Assembly (NCBI RefSeq): GCF_001317345.1 | Contig: NZ_JXCG01000007.1 | Span: 48,402 to 112,401, forward strand | Reading direction: 5' to 3' | Source of the DNA: Thermococcus sp. EP1 | Lineage (GTDB): Archaea; Methanobacteriota_B; Thermococci; Thermococcales; Thermococcaceae | DNA: 64,000 nt | Shown here: positions 52,862-60,802 of the stretch, one piece after another | How positions within the stretch are numbered: position 1 is the first letter of the stretch | How the letters are laid out: every line of letters starts with the position of its first letter | The notes under the pieces: model-generated | The model's input: the letters and a program-made list of their open reading frames with translations, nothing else | What the model was told of the DNA's origin: nothing | Databases searched by the model: none | Made by a program: the position numbers and the translations under genes

Positions 52862-53419
52862 ATGGAGAGAAAAGAACTGAGGCTCGTGTTTTTCACTTTG
52901 GCAATTTTAATGATGACACAGCCTGGGGCTATAGCTTTTGCCAACTTTGATGCTCCGTATGGGTTTTATAAAGATTTAACCACATGGATTTTATCATATC
53001 TTGGTGGGACAATTCTTCTGTTTGTGTATGGAGTGATGACAAGAGGAGAAATTAGTGGAAAGTTTCTTGGGTTTTATGGAATGCATATTCTGGTAACTCT
53101 TCTCCTTACATACTCTATAATTATCAGAGAGGTTAACCCCTCGCTTTCAGTCTTAACTCTTCCAGTCTTAATTTTCCTCAGTCTCTTTCTAAGTATAATG
53201 TTGTTTGTGCCTTCAGTTTTTTCACCTCCTTACTACTCTTATGATCTCCCTCTTATTCTTGCTCAAATAGGCCTTTGGATATGGGCGTTCTGGATGTTGC
53301 TTAAACTCAGAAAATTTGAGGAAGAAGAGAAGTTTTTGACAATTTATAGGGTCTTTCTTGGACTAATACTTTTTTCAATATTCTTTGGAGTTCTCAAATT
53401 GATAGAGGTGTTCAGATGA
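52862..53419 (+). CDS. Membrane protein of unknown function, 185 residues
   Basis: Five to six membrane helices: LVFFTLAILMMTQPGAIAFA, WILSYLGGTILLFVYGV, GMHILVTLLLTYSIII, LTLPVLIFLSLFLSIMLFV, LILAQIGLWIWAFWMLL and a final one before the stop. No family recognised. GGATATAAACCC lies about 35 bases before the ATG. Its stop overlaps the next ATG by four bases, so it is translationally coupled to the radical SAM gene. Confidence 0.72.
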   Translation: MERKELRLVFFTLAILMMTQPGAIAFANFDAPYGFYKDLTTWILSYLGGTILLFVYGVMTRGEISGKFLGFYGMHILVTLLLTYSIIIREVNPSLSVLTLPVLIFLSLFLSIMLFVPSVFSPPYYSYDLPLILAQIGLWIWAFWMLLKLRKFEEEEKFLTIYRVFLGLILFSIFFGVLKLIEVFR

Positions 53420-54213
53420 AAGTTATCAAAACAAGGGCAAAGAACATCTATACCAAAAGTAGAATTCCTGGAGTAGAGTATGCTATAAATCAATACGTTG
53501 GCTGTCAATTTGCTTGTAAATACTGTTATGCCAAGTTCATCTGCAAATGGAAATCTTATGGGGAGTGGGGCACGTGGGTGGAGGCAAAGATTAACGCACC
53601 AGAGCTTGCAAGAAAGAGAGTTTATGGAGAAGTTATGATGTCAAGCATAAGTGATCCTTATCAACCGATAGAAAAAGAGCTAAAGCTTACACGAAGGACT
53701 CTTGAGGCGATGAATAAGAGGAATAAGCTCAGCATCCTTACAAAATCCCCCCTTGTTATGAGGGATATCGATCTCTTCAAGCTTTTTAATGAAATTGAAG
53801 TTGGGTTAACAGTAAATAGCTTTGAAGGAAAGGAAAAGCATCTAATAGAACCACTTACACCTTCACAGAAGCTTAGAATTGATGCTCTTAAGAAGCTTAA
53901 AGATGAAGGAATCAAGAATTATGCCTTTGTGAGTCCAATAATCCCTGAACTTACTGATATAGAGGCCATAGTTAAAGAGACAAGAGGTTTTGTGGATTAT
54001 TACTTCTTTGAAGTCCTTAATCTTGGCGCAGCTGGAAGAGAATTCAGAGAGATGTTAAAAAACGCTTTCCCTGAAAGTTACAGAGTCATGGTTAATGACG
54101 AAAAATTCTGGAAATTTGTGAAAGAGCTTATGGAAATTATAAAGGGGTTAAACATAAAAACAGAGGGTATCGAAATCCACAAGAGAGGATGGGAATTCAT
54201 AGAGGTGAAATAA
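53416..54213 (+). CDS. Radical SAM protein, SplB/Rv2578c-like
   Basis: The 265-residue protein has GVEYAINQYVGCQFACKYCYAKF with the radical SAM triad Cys30, Cys34 and Cys37, preceded by SRIPGVEYAINPY-like residues typical of the Rv2578c/SplB-like group. VMMSSISDPYQPIEKEL and VGLTVNSFEGKEKHLIEPLTP are further family motifs. Substrate unknown; spore-photoproduct lyase activity is not implied. GAGGTGTTCAG precedes the ATG. The next gene starts on the base after its stop. Confidence 0.85.
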   Translation: MKVIKTRAKNIYTKSRIPGVEYAINQYVGCQFACKYCYAKFICKWKSYGEWGTWVEAKINAPELARKRVYGEVMMSSISDPYQPIEKELKLTRRTLEAMNKRNKLSILTKSPLVMRDIDLFKLFNEIEVGLTVNSFEGKEKHLIEPLTPSQKLRIDALKKLKDEGIKNYAFVSPIIPELTDIEAIVKETRGFVDYYFFEVLNLGAAGREFREMLKNAFPESYRVMVNDEKFWKFVKELMEIIKGLNIKTEGIEIHKRGWEFIEVK

Positions 54214-55002
54214 GTGGAAATAGCTCGAGTAAACGGCCTTCCATTTGAAATTCCAAATGTAAGATATTCTTTTTTCGACACTCCATATGTCCCTCATAAA
54301 CTGGGTACTGCCGTAGATGTTTATTTTGAGGAAAAAGCTCTTTTTCCCTTTGAGGAAGGCAAATTAATTGAGATAAGGAGGATAAAAACTCCGAGGCACA
54401 TTCCTGTTGGTGAGGATTATCTCTTGATATTCGAAGTGGAAGATTTTTGTCTGAAGGTTCTCCATGTGAATCCAAATGTTAAACTTGGTGAAAAGGTTTT
54501 TCTTGGTGATGAGATTGGAGAGTTAAGATTCTCCGGTTTCTTTTCACCTTGGAGTGATAAACATGTACATTTTGAATTTAGGCCGTGTCAAGACAGATAT
54601 AGGGCTAGGGGAGGGATTGTATTCTTTCCTATCATAAGAAAATTGGTTCCAATGGCCAAAGGCAATGAATTTGAGGTTATTGAAAAGAAAGAACATTATG
54701 TCTGGCTGAAGCCACTTAGGAGAGGAAGAAAGAAAATGACTCCCTTTGGAAATATTGAAGGAGGAATGCCTCATTATCATTATGGAGCTATATTTGGGGA
54801 TTTAGAAGGAGATCTTTTAGGAAAGAAAGTGAGAGCTAATATCCTTCTCGAAAATAACGTGGGAATTTTTACCACTGATTTTAGAGTATTTGCCAATGGA
54901 AGAGAGATTAAAGGCGTAGGTGTTTATTGCAATGAGGATAGACTTAAATTAATTGGTGGAGACTTAGAGGTTGGAGATCTTATAACGTTAGAGATTATTT
55001 AG
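54214..55002 (+). CDS. Cytoplasmic M23/LytM-like metallopeptidase-fold protein
   Basis: A 262-residue protein without a signal peptide. PHKLGTAVDVYF (His28, Asp35), LHVNPNVKLGEKVFLGDEIGEL (His84) and WSDKHVHFEFRP (His117, His119) form the metal set and the biotinyl-like barrel of M23 peptidases, but the His-Asp spacing is seven rather than four. Archaea lack murein, so the substrate is obscure. GTG 54214 starts immediately after the stop of the radical SAM gene, so the two are likely expressed together. A C-terminal beta domain (~175-262) is not recognised. Confidence 0.68.
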   Translation: MEIARVNGLPFEIPNVRYSFFDTPYVPHKLGTAVDVYFEEKALFPFEEGKLIEIRRIKTPRHIPVGEDYLLIFEVEDFCLKVLHVNPNVKLGEKVFLGDEIGELRFSGFFSPWSDKHVHFEFRPCQDRYRARGGIVFFPIIRKLVPMAKGNEFEVIEKKEHYVWLKPLRRGRKKMTPFGNIEGGMPHYHYGAIFGDLEGDLLGKKVRANILLENNVGIFTTDFRVFANGREIKGVGVYCNEDRLKLIGGDLEVGDLITLEII

Positions 55003-55017
55003 AAGATTTATCTGATA

Positions 55018-55057
55018 TTTGTAAACTTTTTTGCACCGTAAATTATATATTTACAAA
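55018..55057. promoter_or_regulatory. Nested inverted repeats upstream of E1 operon 1
   Basis: TTTGTAAA (55018-55025) and TTTACAAA (55050-55057) are perfect complements. GTAAAT/ATTTAC (55038-55043 with 55049-55054) form a second, tighter repeat around TATAT. They overlap or precede the TATA elements of the E1 alpha gene at 55126. A repressor site is inferred. Confidence 0.45.
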
Positions 55058-55125
55058 ATGAATTCTATATAAATGATTTGTTTATTTCTTTTTTTGTTTT
55101 GTTAATGTATACAGAGGTGTGTGGG

Positions 55126-56133
55126 ATGGCGAAATTAGAGGAGATTCCTAAAGAAACCTTGCTGGAGATATACAAAAGAATGCACAAGATTAGAACTTAC
55201 GAGGAAACACTTGCAGAGTGGTATTATAAAGAGAAGAGCCCCCGATTTGACATTTCTGCAGGCCCAATACCAGGAGAACTCCATCTTTCTTCAGGCCAAG
55301 AGTCTGCTGCTGTGGGAGTTTGCATGCACCTAAAGCCAGAGGATGCACTTATAGGGACCCATAGGGCCCACCACTTTGCGATAGCTAAAGGAGTAGACCT
55401 AAAGAAGATGACCGCTGAGATTTTTGGAAAAGCCACTGGTCTATCAGGTGGTAAAGGAGGGCACATGCATCTCTTTGATGCAGAATACAACTTTAGTTGT
55501 AGTGGAATTGTCGGAGCAAGTTTTCCACAAGCAGTTGGTGTTGGAATAGCCGCAAAGCTGAAAGGCGAGGATTATGTTGCGGTTGCAGTAGGTGGAGATG
55601 GTGCAGCGAATCAGGGGACTTTTCATGAAGCCCTTAACCTAGCGGCAATCTGGAAACTTCCTGTGATCTTTGTAATAGAGGACAACAGCTGGGCAATATC
55701 AGTTCCAAAAGAAAAGTCTACAGCAGTTTCAAAGAACAGTGAAAGAGCAGCTGCGTATGGAATTCCAGGGGTTAGTGTAGATGGAATGGATGTTATAGCT
55801 GTGTATGAGGTGGCTAAAGAGGCCGTTGAAAGAGCCAGAAGAGGAGAAGGGCCAAGTCTAATTGAGATAAAAGTTTATAGGTTGAGAGGCCACTTTGAAG
55901 GAGATCCTCAACACTATAGGCCCAAAGAAGATCTAGAGCTGGCTAAGCAAAAAGATCCCCTTCTGAACTTTGAAAAGATGCTCTTGGAGAAGGGTATTGC
56001 CACAGAGGAGGAACTCAACAAGATCAAAGAAGAGAATATTAAGGAAGTTCAAGAGGCTATTGATTTTGCTGTAAACAGCCCATATCCAGAACCAGAAGAA
56101 GCTTTAAAGGGCGTTTTTGCGGGGGGTGAGTGA
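55126..56133 (+). CDS. 2-oxoacid (acetoin/pyruvate-type) dehydrogenase E1 alpha subunit, set 1
   Basis: This 335-residue protein is a thiamine diphosphate E1 alpha. GTHRAHHFAIAKG contains the conserved His pair. GGKGGHMHLFD, the ThDP/Mg motif beginning GDGAANQGTFHEALNLAA and ending in VIEDNSW (usual NN here DN), and the phosphorylation-loop region RLRGHFEGDP are present. It resembles acetoin dehydrogenase alpha more than PDH E1 alpha in length and motifs. GTGTGTGGG precedes ATG 55126, which I prefer to the frame start 55078. It leads an operon with E1 beta, a lipoyl protein and a lipoate ligase. Confidence 0.9.
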   Translation: MAKLEEIPKETLLEIYKRMHKIRTYEETLAEWYYKEKSPRFDISAGPIPGELHLSSGQESAAVGVCMHLKPEDALIGTHRAHHFAIAKGVDLKKMTAEIFGKATGLSGGKGGHMHLFDAEYNFSCSGIVGASFPQAVGVGIAAKLKGEDYVAVAVGGDGAANQGTFHEALNLAAIWKLPVIFVIEDNSWAISVPKEKSTAVSKNSERAAAYGIPGVSVDGMDVIAVYEVAKEAVERARRGEGPSLIEIKVYRLRGHFEGDPQHYRPKEDLELAKQKDPLLNFEKMLLEKGIATEEELNKIKEENIKEVQEAIDFAVNSPYPEPEEALKGVFAGGE

Positions 56134-56134
56134 A

Positions 56135-57133
56135 ATGGCAAGAAAACTTCCCATGTATAAGGCCATATCTGAGGCTATAGCTCAAGAAATGGAGAGAGAT
56201 GAAAACGTATTTGTTATGGGCGAGGATATTGGAGCATATGGGGGCATCTTTGGTGCAACAAGTGGTCTTCTTGAGAAGTTTGGACCTGAAAGAGTTAGAG
56301 ATACACCAATAAGTGAATCTGCCTTTATAGGAGCAGCCTTAGGAGCTGCATCTAAGGGAATGAGACCAATAGTTGAGTTGATGTTCGTTGACTTCTTTGG
56401 AGTTGCCATGGATCAGATTTACAACCATATAGCCAAAGCCCACTACATGTCTGGCGGACAAGTGAAAATGCCAGTAGTAATAATGACCGCAATGGGTGGC
56501 GGGTATAGTGATGCTGCACAGCATTCACAATGCCTTTACGGACTTTTTGCTCACGTCCCAGGCTTAAAAATAGTAATTCCCTCAAACTCTTACGATGCAA
56601 AGGGACTAATGATTTCTGCAATTAGGGATGACAATCCTGTAATGTATTTCTTCCACAAAGGACTAATGGGCCTTGGATGGATGCCTTCTCCAGCTGAGGC
56701 AGCAGTTGAAGTTCCAGAAGAGCCTTATACTGTGCCTATTGGGGAAGCAAAGATAGTTAGAGAAGGAGACGACGTTACCATTGTGGCAGTTGCAAAGATG
56801 GTTTATGAGGCATTATGGGCTGCAGAAGAGCTTAAAAAAGATGGTATAAGTGCTGAGGTGATTGATCTTAGGACTTTGGTTCCCTTGGACAAGAAGACCA
56901 TTTTGGATTCAGTAAAGAAGACCGGGCGCTTAGTTGTAGTGGATGAGGACTACAGAAGCTATGGAATGAGTGGGGAAGTTATTACAACAGTTGTTGAAAA
57001 TGGGATATCTTTAGAGGCTCCTCCCGTGAGGATAGCTTACCCAGACGTTCCAGTTCCCTACAGCAGAGTTTTGGAGAGATACGTTCTTCCAGACAAGGAG
57101 AAGATAATTAATGCTGTGAAGGCCATAATCTGA
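56135..57133 (+). CDS. 2-oxoacid dehydrogenase E1 beta subunit, set 1
   Basis: A 332-residue E1 beta of the transketolase-like family. Motifs: VMGEDIGAYGGIFGAT, RDTPISESAFIGAALGAA, VELMFVDFFGVAMDQIYNHIAKAHYMSGG, the His in AAQHSQCLYGLFAHVPGLKIVIPSN, and VIDLRTLVPLD in the C-terminal domain. It forms the alpha2beta2 heterotetramer with the preceding gene, decarboxylating the 2-oxoacid or cleaving acetoin and acylating lipoyl arms. GGGGGGTGAG overlaps the alpha stop and precedes ATG 56135. Confidence 0.92.
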   Translation: MARKLPMYKAISEAIAQEMERDENVFVMGEDIGAYGGIFGATSGLLEKFGPERVRDTPISESAFIGAALGAASKGMRPIVELMFVDFFGVAMDQIYNHIAKAHYMSGGQVKMPVVIMTAMGGGYSDAAQHSQCLYGLFAHVPGLKIVIPSNSYDAKGLMISAIRDDNPVMYFFHKGLMGLGWMPSPAEAAVEVPEEPYTVPIGEAKIVREGDDVTIVAVAKMVYEALWAAEELKKDGISAEVIDLRTLVPLDKKTILDSVKKTGRLVVVDEDYRSYGMSGEVITTVVENGISLEAPPVRIAYPDVPVPYSRVLERYVLPDKEKIINAVKAII

Positions 57134-57154
57134 TTTGGCATTGGAGGAGAGACA

Positions 57155-57388
57155 ATGGAAGTAGAGGTGAAAGTTCCACAGATTAGCCAGGAGGATAAAA
57201 AGGGTGTGATAAATCAGTGGTACAAGCATGATGGAGATCTGGTTGAGGAAGGAGAAGAGATAGCGGAGATTATGATAGAGAAGATAATCGAGACGATAAA
57301 GGCTCCAGCTAGTGGAAGGCTTAAGATATTGGTTCATGAGAACGAAGAAATTTCTCAAGGCCAGGTAATAGCCCTCATAGAGGTTTAG
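57155..57388 (+). CDS. Stand-alone lipoyl-domain carrier protein, set 1
   Basis: A 77-residue protein that is just one lipoyl/biotinyl domain: VPQISQEDKKGVINQWYKHDGDLVEEGEEIAEI, then IMIEKIIETIKAPASGRL with the Lys for lipoylation between Glu and Ile (EK instead of the common DK), ending EISQGQVIALIEV. In most complexes this domain is fused to E2; here it is free. GGAGGAGAGACA precedes the ATG. The next gene encodes a lipoate ligase that probably modifies it. Confidence 0.88.
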   Translation: MEVEVKVPQISQEDKKGVINQWYKHDGDLVEEGEEIAEIMIEKIIETIKAPASGRLKILVHENEEISQGQVIALIEV

Positions 57389-57424
57389 TTTTTTCAAAAC
57401 TTTTAATTATTTTTCTTTCCAAAA

Positions 57425-58219
57425 ATGATTATGCCGTTGAGAGTCTTGATTACTGAATTTTCAAATCCATACTTGAATTTAGCATTTGAAGAAGCCCTTG
57501 CAAGGGTTAGGGGGAAAGATATTATTAATGACACCTTGAGGATATGGACTAACGGGAGTTCAATTGTTCTGGGCCGTTTTAGAAAAGTTGATGAGGATGT
57601 TAATTGGCAAAATGTTGAGAGATTTGGAATTCCAATAATACGTCGATTTACGGGTGGGGGAACGGTTTACCATGATAGTGGTTGTTTAAATTACTCTCTG
57701 GTAATTAGGAGGGATGTAACTTATCCATTGGATTACCTTTATGGAGTTCTTTTAAGGGGAACTCTGTTCGCATTGAAAAAGCTTGGCTTGAGGAGTTATT
57801 TAAAGAACACTAACGATGTCGTTGTAAATGAAAGAAAAGTTTCCGGGACTGCTGCAAGTATAAGATGGGGGGTTCTTTTTCTACATGGTTCTGTGTTAGT
57901 AAATTCTGATTTGTTGAGACTTTATTCTTTCCTTAAGATCCCAAAATGGCACACTTTTGATCCAGTTAAATATAGGGTTGCCAATCTCTCCACTTTTGTG
58001 AAGGGAATTAAAATGGAAGATGTTGTAAATGCATTAATATGGGGTTATTCCAGGGCGTTACTGGAAAATCCTACCTTTGATGATCCCTTAAAGGAAGAAT
58101 TAAAGATAGCTAAGGTCCTTTATGAAGAAAAGTATTCAAAGAAGGAATGGAACTTGACATATCCTCCCCAGCTGAATGAACGGGTAATTAACGAAAAAAT
58201 AGAAAAAATGTGGCATTAG
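57425..58219 (+). CDS. lplA: Lipoate-protein ligase, catalytic domain only
   Basis: The 264-residue protein matches the large domain of LplA. NPYLNLAFEEALA is the N-terminal motif, RRFTGGGTVYHDSGCLNYSLV the lipoyl-AMP binding loop, and NDVVVNERKVSGTAASIR supplies the conserved Lys. It activates lipoate with ATP and attaches it to the lipoyl proteins. It ends without the C-terminal accessory domain; in Thermoplasma that part is a separate protein, LplB, required for activity. No LplB-like gene is seen in this window. ATG 57425 or 57431. Confidence 0.88.
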   Translation: MIMPLRVLITEFSNPYLNLAFEEALARVRGKDIINDTLRIWTNGSSIVLGRFRKVDEDVNWQNVERFGIPIIRRFTGGGTVYHDSGCLNYSLVIRRDVTYPLDYLYGVLLRGTLFALKKLGLRSYLKNTNDVVVNERKVSGTAASIRWGVLFLHGSVLVNSDLLRLYSFLKIPKWHTFDPVKYRVANLSTFVKGIKMEDVVNALIWGYSRALLENPTFDDPLKEELKIAKVLYEEKYSKKEWNLTYPPQLNERVINEKIEKMWH

Positions 58220-59196
58220 TCGCTAAAGAAGCCTCTCTCTGCTGCTATCTTCAGGGTCTTTTTGTAATCTATAACCCGAGGACCGTTTCTCGTTATTTTT
58301 GCTGTTATTTTTCCTTTTATCTCGGTCTCCCTTTCTCCATCAAGGGCTAAAAGAGATGGAGATGTTTTTAGTTCGATTTCTTCGTTTAATTCCAGAGTTC
58401 GTACTTCTTTGACTCTTATGCTTCTAAATACACCTGGGGCTATAGGGGCTTTTAATGATCGCCCTTCACCAAGCTCTACATATATCCCTAAATCATCTCT
58501 TTCTGTTATCTCTCTTAACATTCCCGGGATTGAACTTAGTCCAATGTTGTAGGGTGAGGAAACACTTGCCACAACTTCCTTTAGATATTCCGGCTTCCAA
58601 ACAGCTTTGGAGCCTTTAAAAGAGTGCAACGTTGCGACAGCATCGATTAATGCTATATCCCTAAGTTCCCCATTCTCGTAGAGCTCAATTCTTTTTGTTT
58701 TGTATGTACCCTCCTCGGCTTTAACTATACCGGTTGCTATGGCTGAAACCGCCGCTCCAGCTATTGTGGCCTCTATCATGTATGGAAATACATTATTTGT
58801 TCCTGTGGATATAGGCATTAAAGGAGTCTCTCCAGAGGCCTTTGCTACCACCCTATTGGTCCCATCTCCTCCAATTACAATTATGGCATCTACTTTATCT
58901 CTCATGAGTTCTGTGGCTTTTAATGTGTCTCTCCAGTCTCCAAAAACCTTCATCGGAAGCATTTCCACTTCCAAAGATACTTGCTCCCCTACAGCATGCA
59001 ATGCAGCTGGTACTATTCCAAAGGTTTCGGGCATTGCTAAAACTTTCTCAACACCCAATTCTTGCATTATGAGCAGAAGCCTTTTCACTATATTGACTTT
59101 TTCCATATTGTCGAATACACTTGCATGGGCTATCAAACGCCTTATATCCCTACCGGATTCAGGGTTTGCTATAATTCCAACTGTAATTTTTCTCAT
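58216..59196 (-). CDS. AcoX-like ATP-NAD kinase-fold protein
   Basis: The 326-residue protein has the NAD kinase/diacylglycerol kinase motif VDAIIVIGGDGTNRVVAKA and the second motif MPISTGTNNVFPYMIEATIAGAA. The N-terminus VGIIANPESGRDIRRL is typical of AcoX, the kinase-fold protein conserved in acetoin dehydrogenase operons. Its reaction is unknown. A GGDGT motif argues for nucleotide binding. It overlaps the Lin0512-family gene (TGATG), in the divergent E2/lipoyl operon. Confidence 0.85.
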   Translation of the reverse strand: MRKITVGIIANPESGRDIRRLIAHASVFDNMEKVNIVKRLLLIMQELGVEKVLAMPETFGIVPAALHAVGEQVSLEVEMLPMKVFGDWRDTLKATELMRDKVDAIIVIGGDGTNRVVAKASGETPLMPISTGTNNVFPYMIEATIAGAAVSAIATGIVKAEEGTYKTKRIELYENGELRDIALIDAVATLHSFKGSKAVWKPEYLKEVVASVSSPYNIGLSSIPGMLREITERDDLGIYVELGEGRSLKAPIAPGVFRSIRVKEVRTLELNEEIELKTSPSLLALDGERETEIKGKITAKITRNGPRVIDYKKTLKIAAERGFFSD

Positions 59197-59567
59197 CAGG
59201 TTCCTCTCCTTATGTAAATCGTTATAAATGCTACCGCGATTAGGATTTCATCTGTTTTGTCTCCAAATTCTTTTAAAGCTATACCGGGTCCTTTTAGACC
59301 TCCTTCGATAATATTCACATCCTTCTTGCATTCTAAGGGGATTGCAGCTTTCACTTTCTCTATCGCCACACGTTCAGGGTAAGGAACACCGATGATGCTT
59401 TCTATTCTTATGTTCTTGGGATTGAAATCGAAAAGTTCCACAAGTCCAACAGCACAGACCCTGCTTATTGCATCCTTTACTGCTTTTATCGCAGCTTTTG
59501 TGGGGTCTTGTCCATGTTGATCTATCCCCATTCCCATTTCAATAACATATCTTTTCCATTCACCCAA
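59196..59567 (-). CDS. Lin0512-family protein
   Basis: About 123 residues from TTG 59567. The signature EMGMGIDQHGQDPTKAAIKAVKDAISR is the Lin0512/TIGR02058 motif, and IGVPYPERVAIEKVKAAIP follows. Family length (~120) supports the TTG start inside the end of the E2 gene rather than the longer frame to 59639; GGTG lies seven bases before it. Family function is unknown; I believe homologues recur near AcoX genes in bacteria, which makes the link meaningful. It overlaps E2 by eight bases and AcoX by one. Confidence 0.78.
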   Translation of the reverse strand: MGEWKRYVIEMGMGIDQHGQDPTKAAIKAVKDAISRVCAVGLVELFDFNPKNIRIESIIGVPYPERVAIEKVKAAIPLECKKDVNIIEGGLKGPGIALKEFGDKTDEILIAVAFITIYIRRGT

Positions 59568-60378
59568 TCTCAAACACCTTCTCTGGATTTTCCATGTAGT
59601 ACTTGACTCTTCCCAAAAACTTTGCCGCTGGTGCTCCATCTATGGCCCGGTGGTCAAAGGTTAGGGAAAGCATCATTGTATTTGCTATTTTGATCTCTCC
59701 GCTCTTAACTACCGGTTTTTGGGCTATTCTGTTAAGGCCCAGAATCGCAATCTGGGGTGGGTTGATGATCGGGGTAAAGGAATCAACTCCAAGCATTCCG
59801 AGATTTGTAATAGTAAATGTTCCTCCGACAAAATCTTTTTCCTTAAGTGCGCCTTTCCTTGCTCTTTCAACAATGTCTGCATAATCCTGTAGGAGCTCCT
59901 CAAGTGATTTTTTATCGACGTCTCTGATCACTGGAGTTATTAAACCTATTGGGCTATCTACGGCCACGTTTATGTTTATGTTCTCGTAAATTACTATTTT
60001 TCCTTCTTCCATTGTTGCATTAATCTCTATAAAGTCCCTAAGGGCTTTTGCAATGCATTTGAGCATTAAAACAGTATAGGAGGGCTTTGTGTTGAGTTTT
60101 TCAGTAAGCTTTTTTCTCATCTCGATGAGATTGTCCATCTCGGTTTCCATATTTAGGGTCACGTGAACAGCCTCTCTGTAGCTTTTTGAGAGTCTCTCTG
60201 CTATGACTTTTCTTATTCCAAACACTCTTTTTTCTTCTTTTACTTTTGGAAAGAAGTGCTCTTTTATGTATTTCTCAAGATCTTCAAGTGTAACCTCTCC
60301 GTTGGGTCCTGAGCCTTGTATCTTTGAGAGATCTATATCATATTGCTCAGCGATCATTCTAACTTCTTCCCTCACCAC
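59560..60378 (-). CDS. E2 dihydrolipoamide acyltransferase lacking a lipoyl domain
   Basis: The 272-residue protein begins directly with a peripheral-subunit-binding domain (VRMIAEQYDIDLSKIQGSGPNGEVTLEDLEKYI, residues ~6-40). A short linker follows, then the acyltransferase domain (~50-272) with active-site DHRAIDG (His243, Asp247) and SPIGLITPVIRD. The usual N-terminal lipoyl domain is absent; instead, lipoyl domains are encoded separately at 60380 and 57155. The acyl group passes to CoA on the assembled core. GGGGAGTTGAA precedes GTG 60378. The E3-binding module implies a dihydrolipoamide dehydrogenase partner not in the window. Confidence 0.9.
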   Translation of the reverse strand: MVREEVRMIAEQYDIDLSKIQGSGPNGEVTLEDLEKYIKEHFFPKVKEEKRVFGIRKVIAERLSKSYREAVHVTLNMETEMDNLIEMRKKLTEKLNTKPSYTVLMLKCIAKALRDFIEINATMEEGKIVIYENININVAVDSPIGLITPVIRDVDKKSLEELLQDYADIVERARKGALKEKDFVGGTFTITNLGMLGVDSFTPIINPPQIAILGLNRIAQKPVVKSGEIKIANTMMLSLTFDHRAIDGAPAAKFLGRVKYYMENPEKVFEIG

Positions 60379-60379
60379 T

Positions 60380-60628
60380 TCAACTCCCCTCGGTTTCTAT
60401 TATTGCTATAACTTCACCTACAGAAACTTCATCACCGATATCATGAAGGATCTGCACCAAAACCCCAGAAGCTGGAGCTTTCACTTCTCCGGTTAACTTC
60501 TCAGACTCCACTATAGCGATTATTTCCTCTTTCTCTACTTTTTCTCCAACCTTCTTTTTCCACTCTATGATAGTCCCTTTTTTCATGGTCATACCTAATT
60601 TTGGCATAATGACATTTACACTTGACAT
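60380..60628 (-). CDS. Stand-alone lipoyl-domain carrier protein, set 2
   Basis: An 82-residue lipoyl domain: VIMPKLGMTMKKGTIIEWKKKVGEKVEKEEIIAIVESEKLTGEVKAPASG has the canonical MPKLGM start and the lipoyl Lys in ESEKL. It ends SVGEVIAIIETE. The C-terminus stops where an E2 linker would begin, and the E2 gene starts one base after its stop. So an ancestral E2 seems split into two genes. GGTGATATCT precedes ATG 60628. Confidence 0.9.
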   Translation of the reverse strand: MSSVNVIMPKLGMTMKKGTIIEWKKKVGEKVEKEEIIAIVESEKLTGEVKAPASGVLVQILHDIGDEVSVGEVIAIIETEGS

Positions 60629-60688
60629 AGATATCACCATATCGCTATTTTAACTTGATCTTAATAAACTTTTGGAATAAAAATAGAA

Positions 60689-60702
60689 AAGTATATATAC
60701 TT
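60689..60702. promoter_or_regulatory. Perfect palindrome AAGTATATATACTT at the divergent lipoyl/E1 set 2 promoter
   Basis: The 14-bp palindrome has TATATATA in its centre, so it may be both TATA box and operator. It lies between the lipoyl gene (start 60628, minus) and E1 alpha set 2 (ATG 60803, plus). The distance to 60803 leaves about 75 bases of leader if this is the TATA box. Confidence 0.4.
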
Positions 60703-60802
60703 CCTCTTTAAGAAAGTCACAATGTTTAGTTGTGTTGTGGTTCAATAACCTCCTTACAAAATAAGCTCTTCTTCAAATCTATAATGATTAGAGGGGAGGG
60801 AG

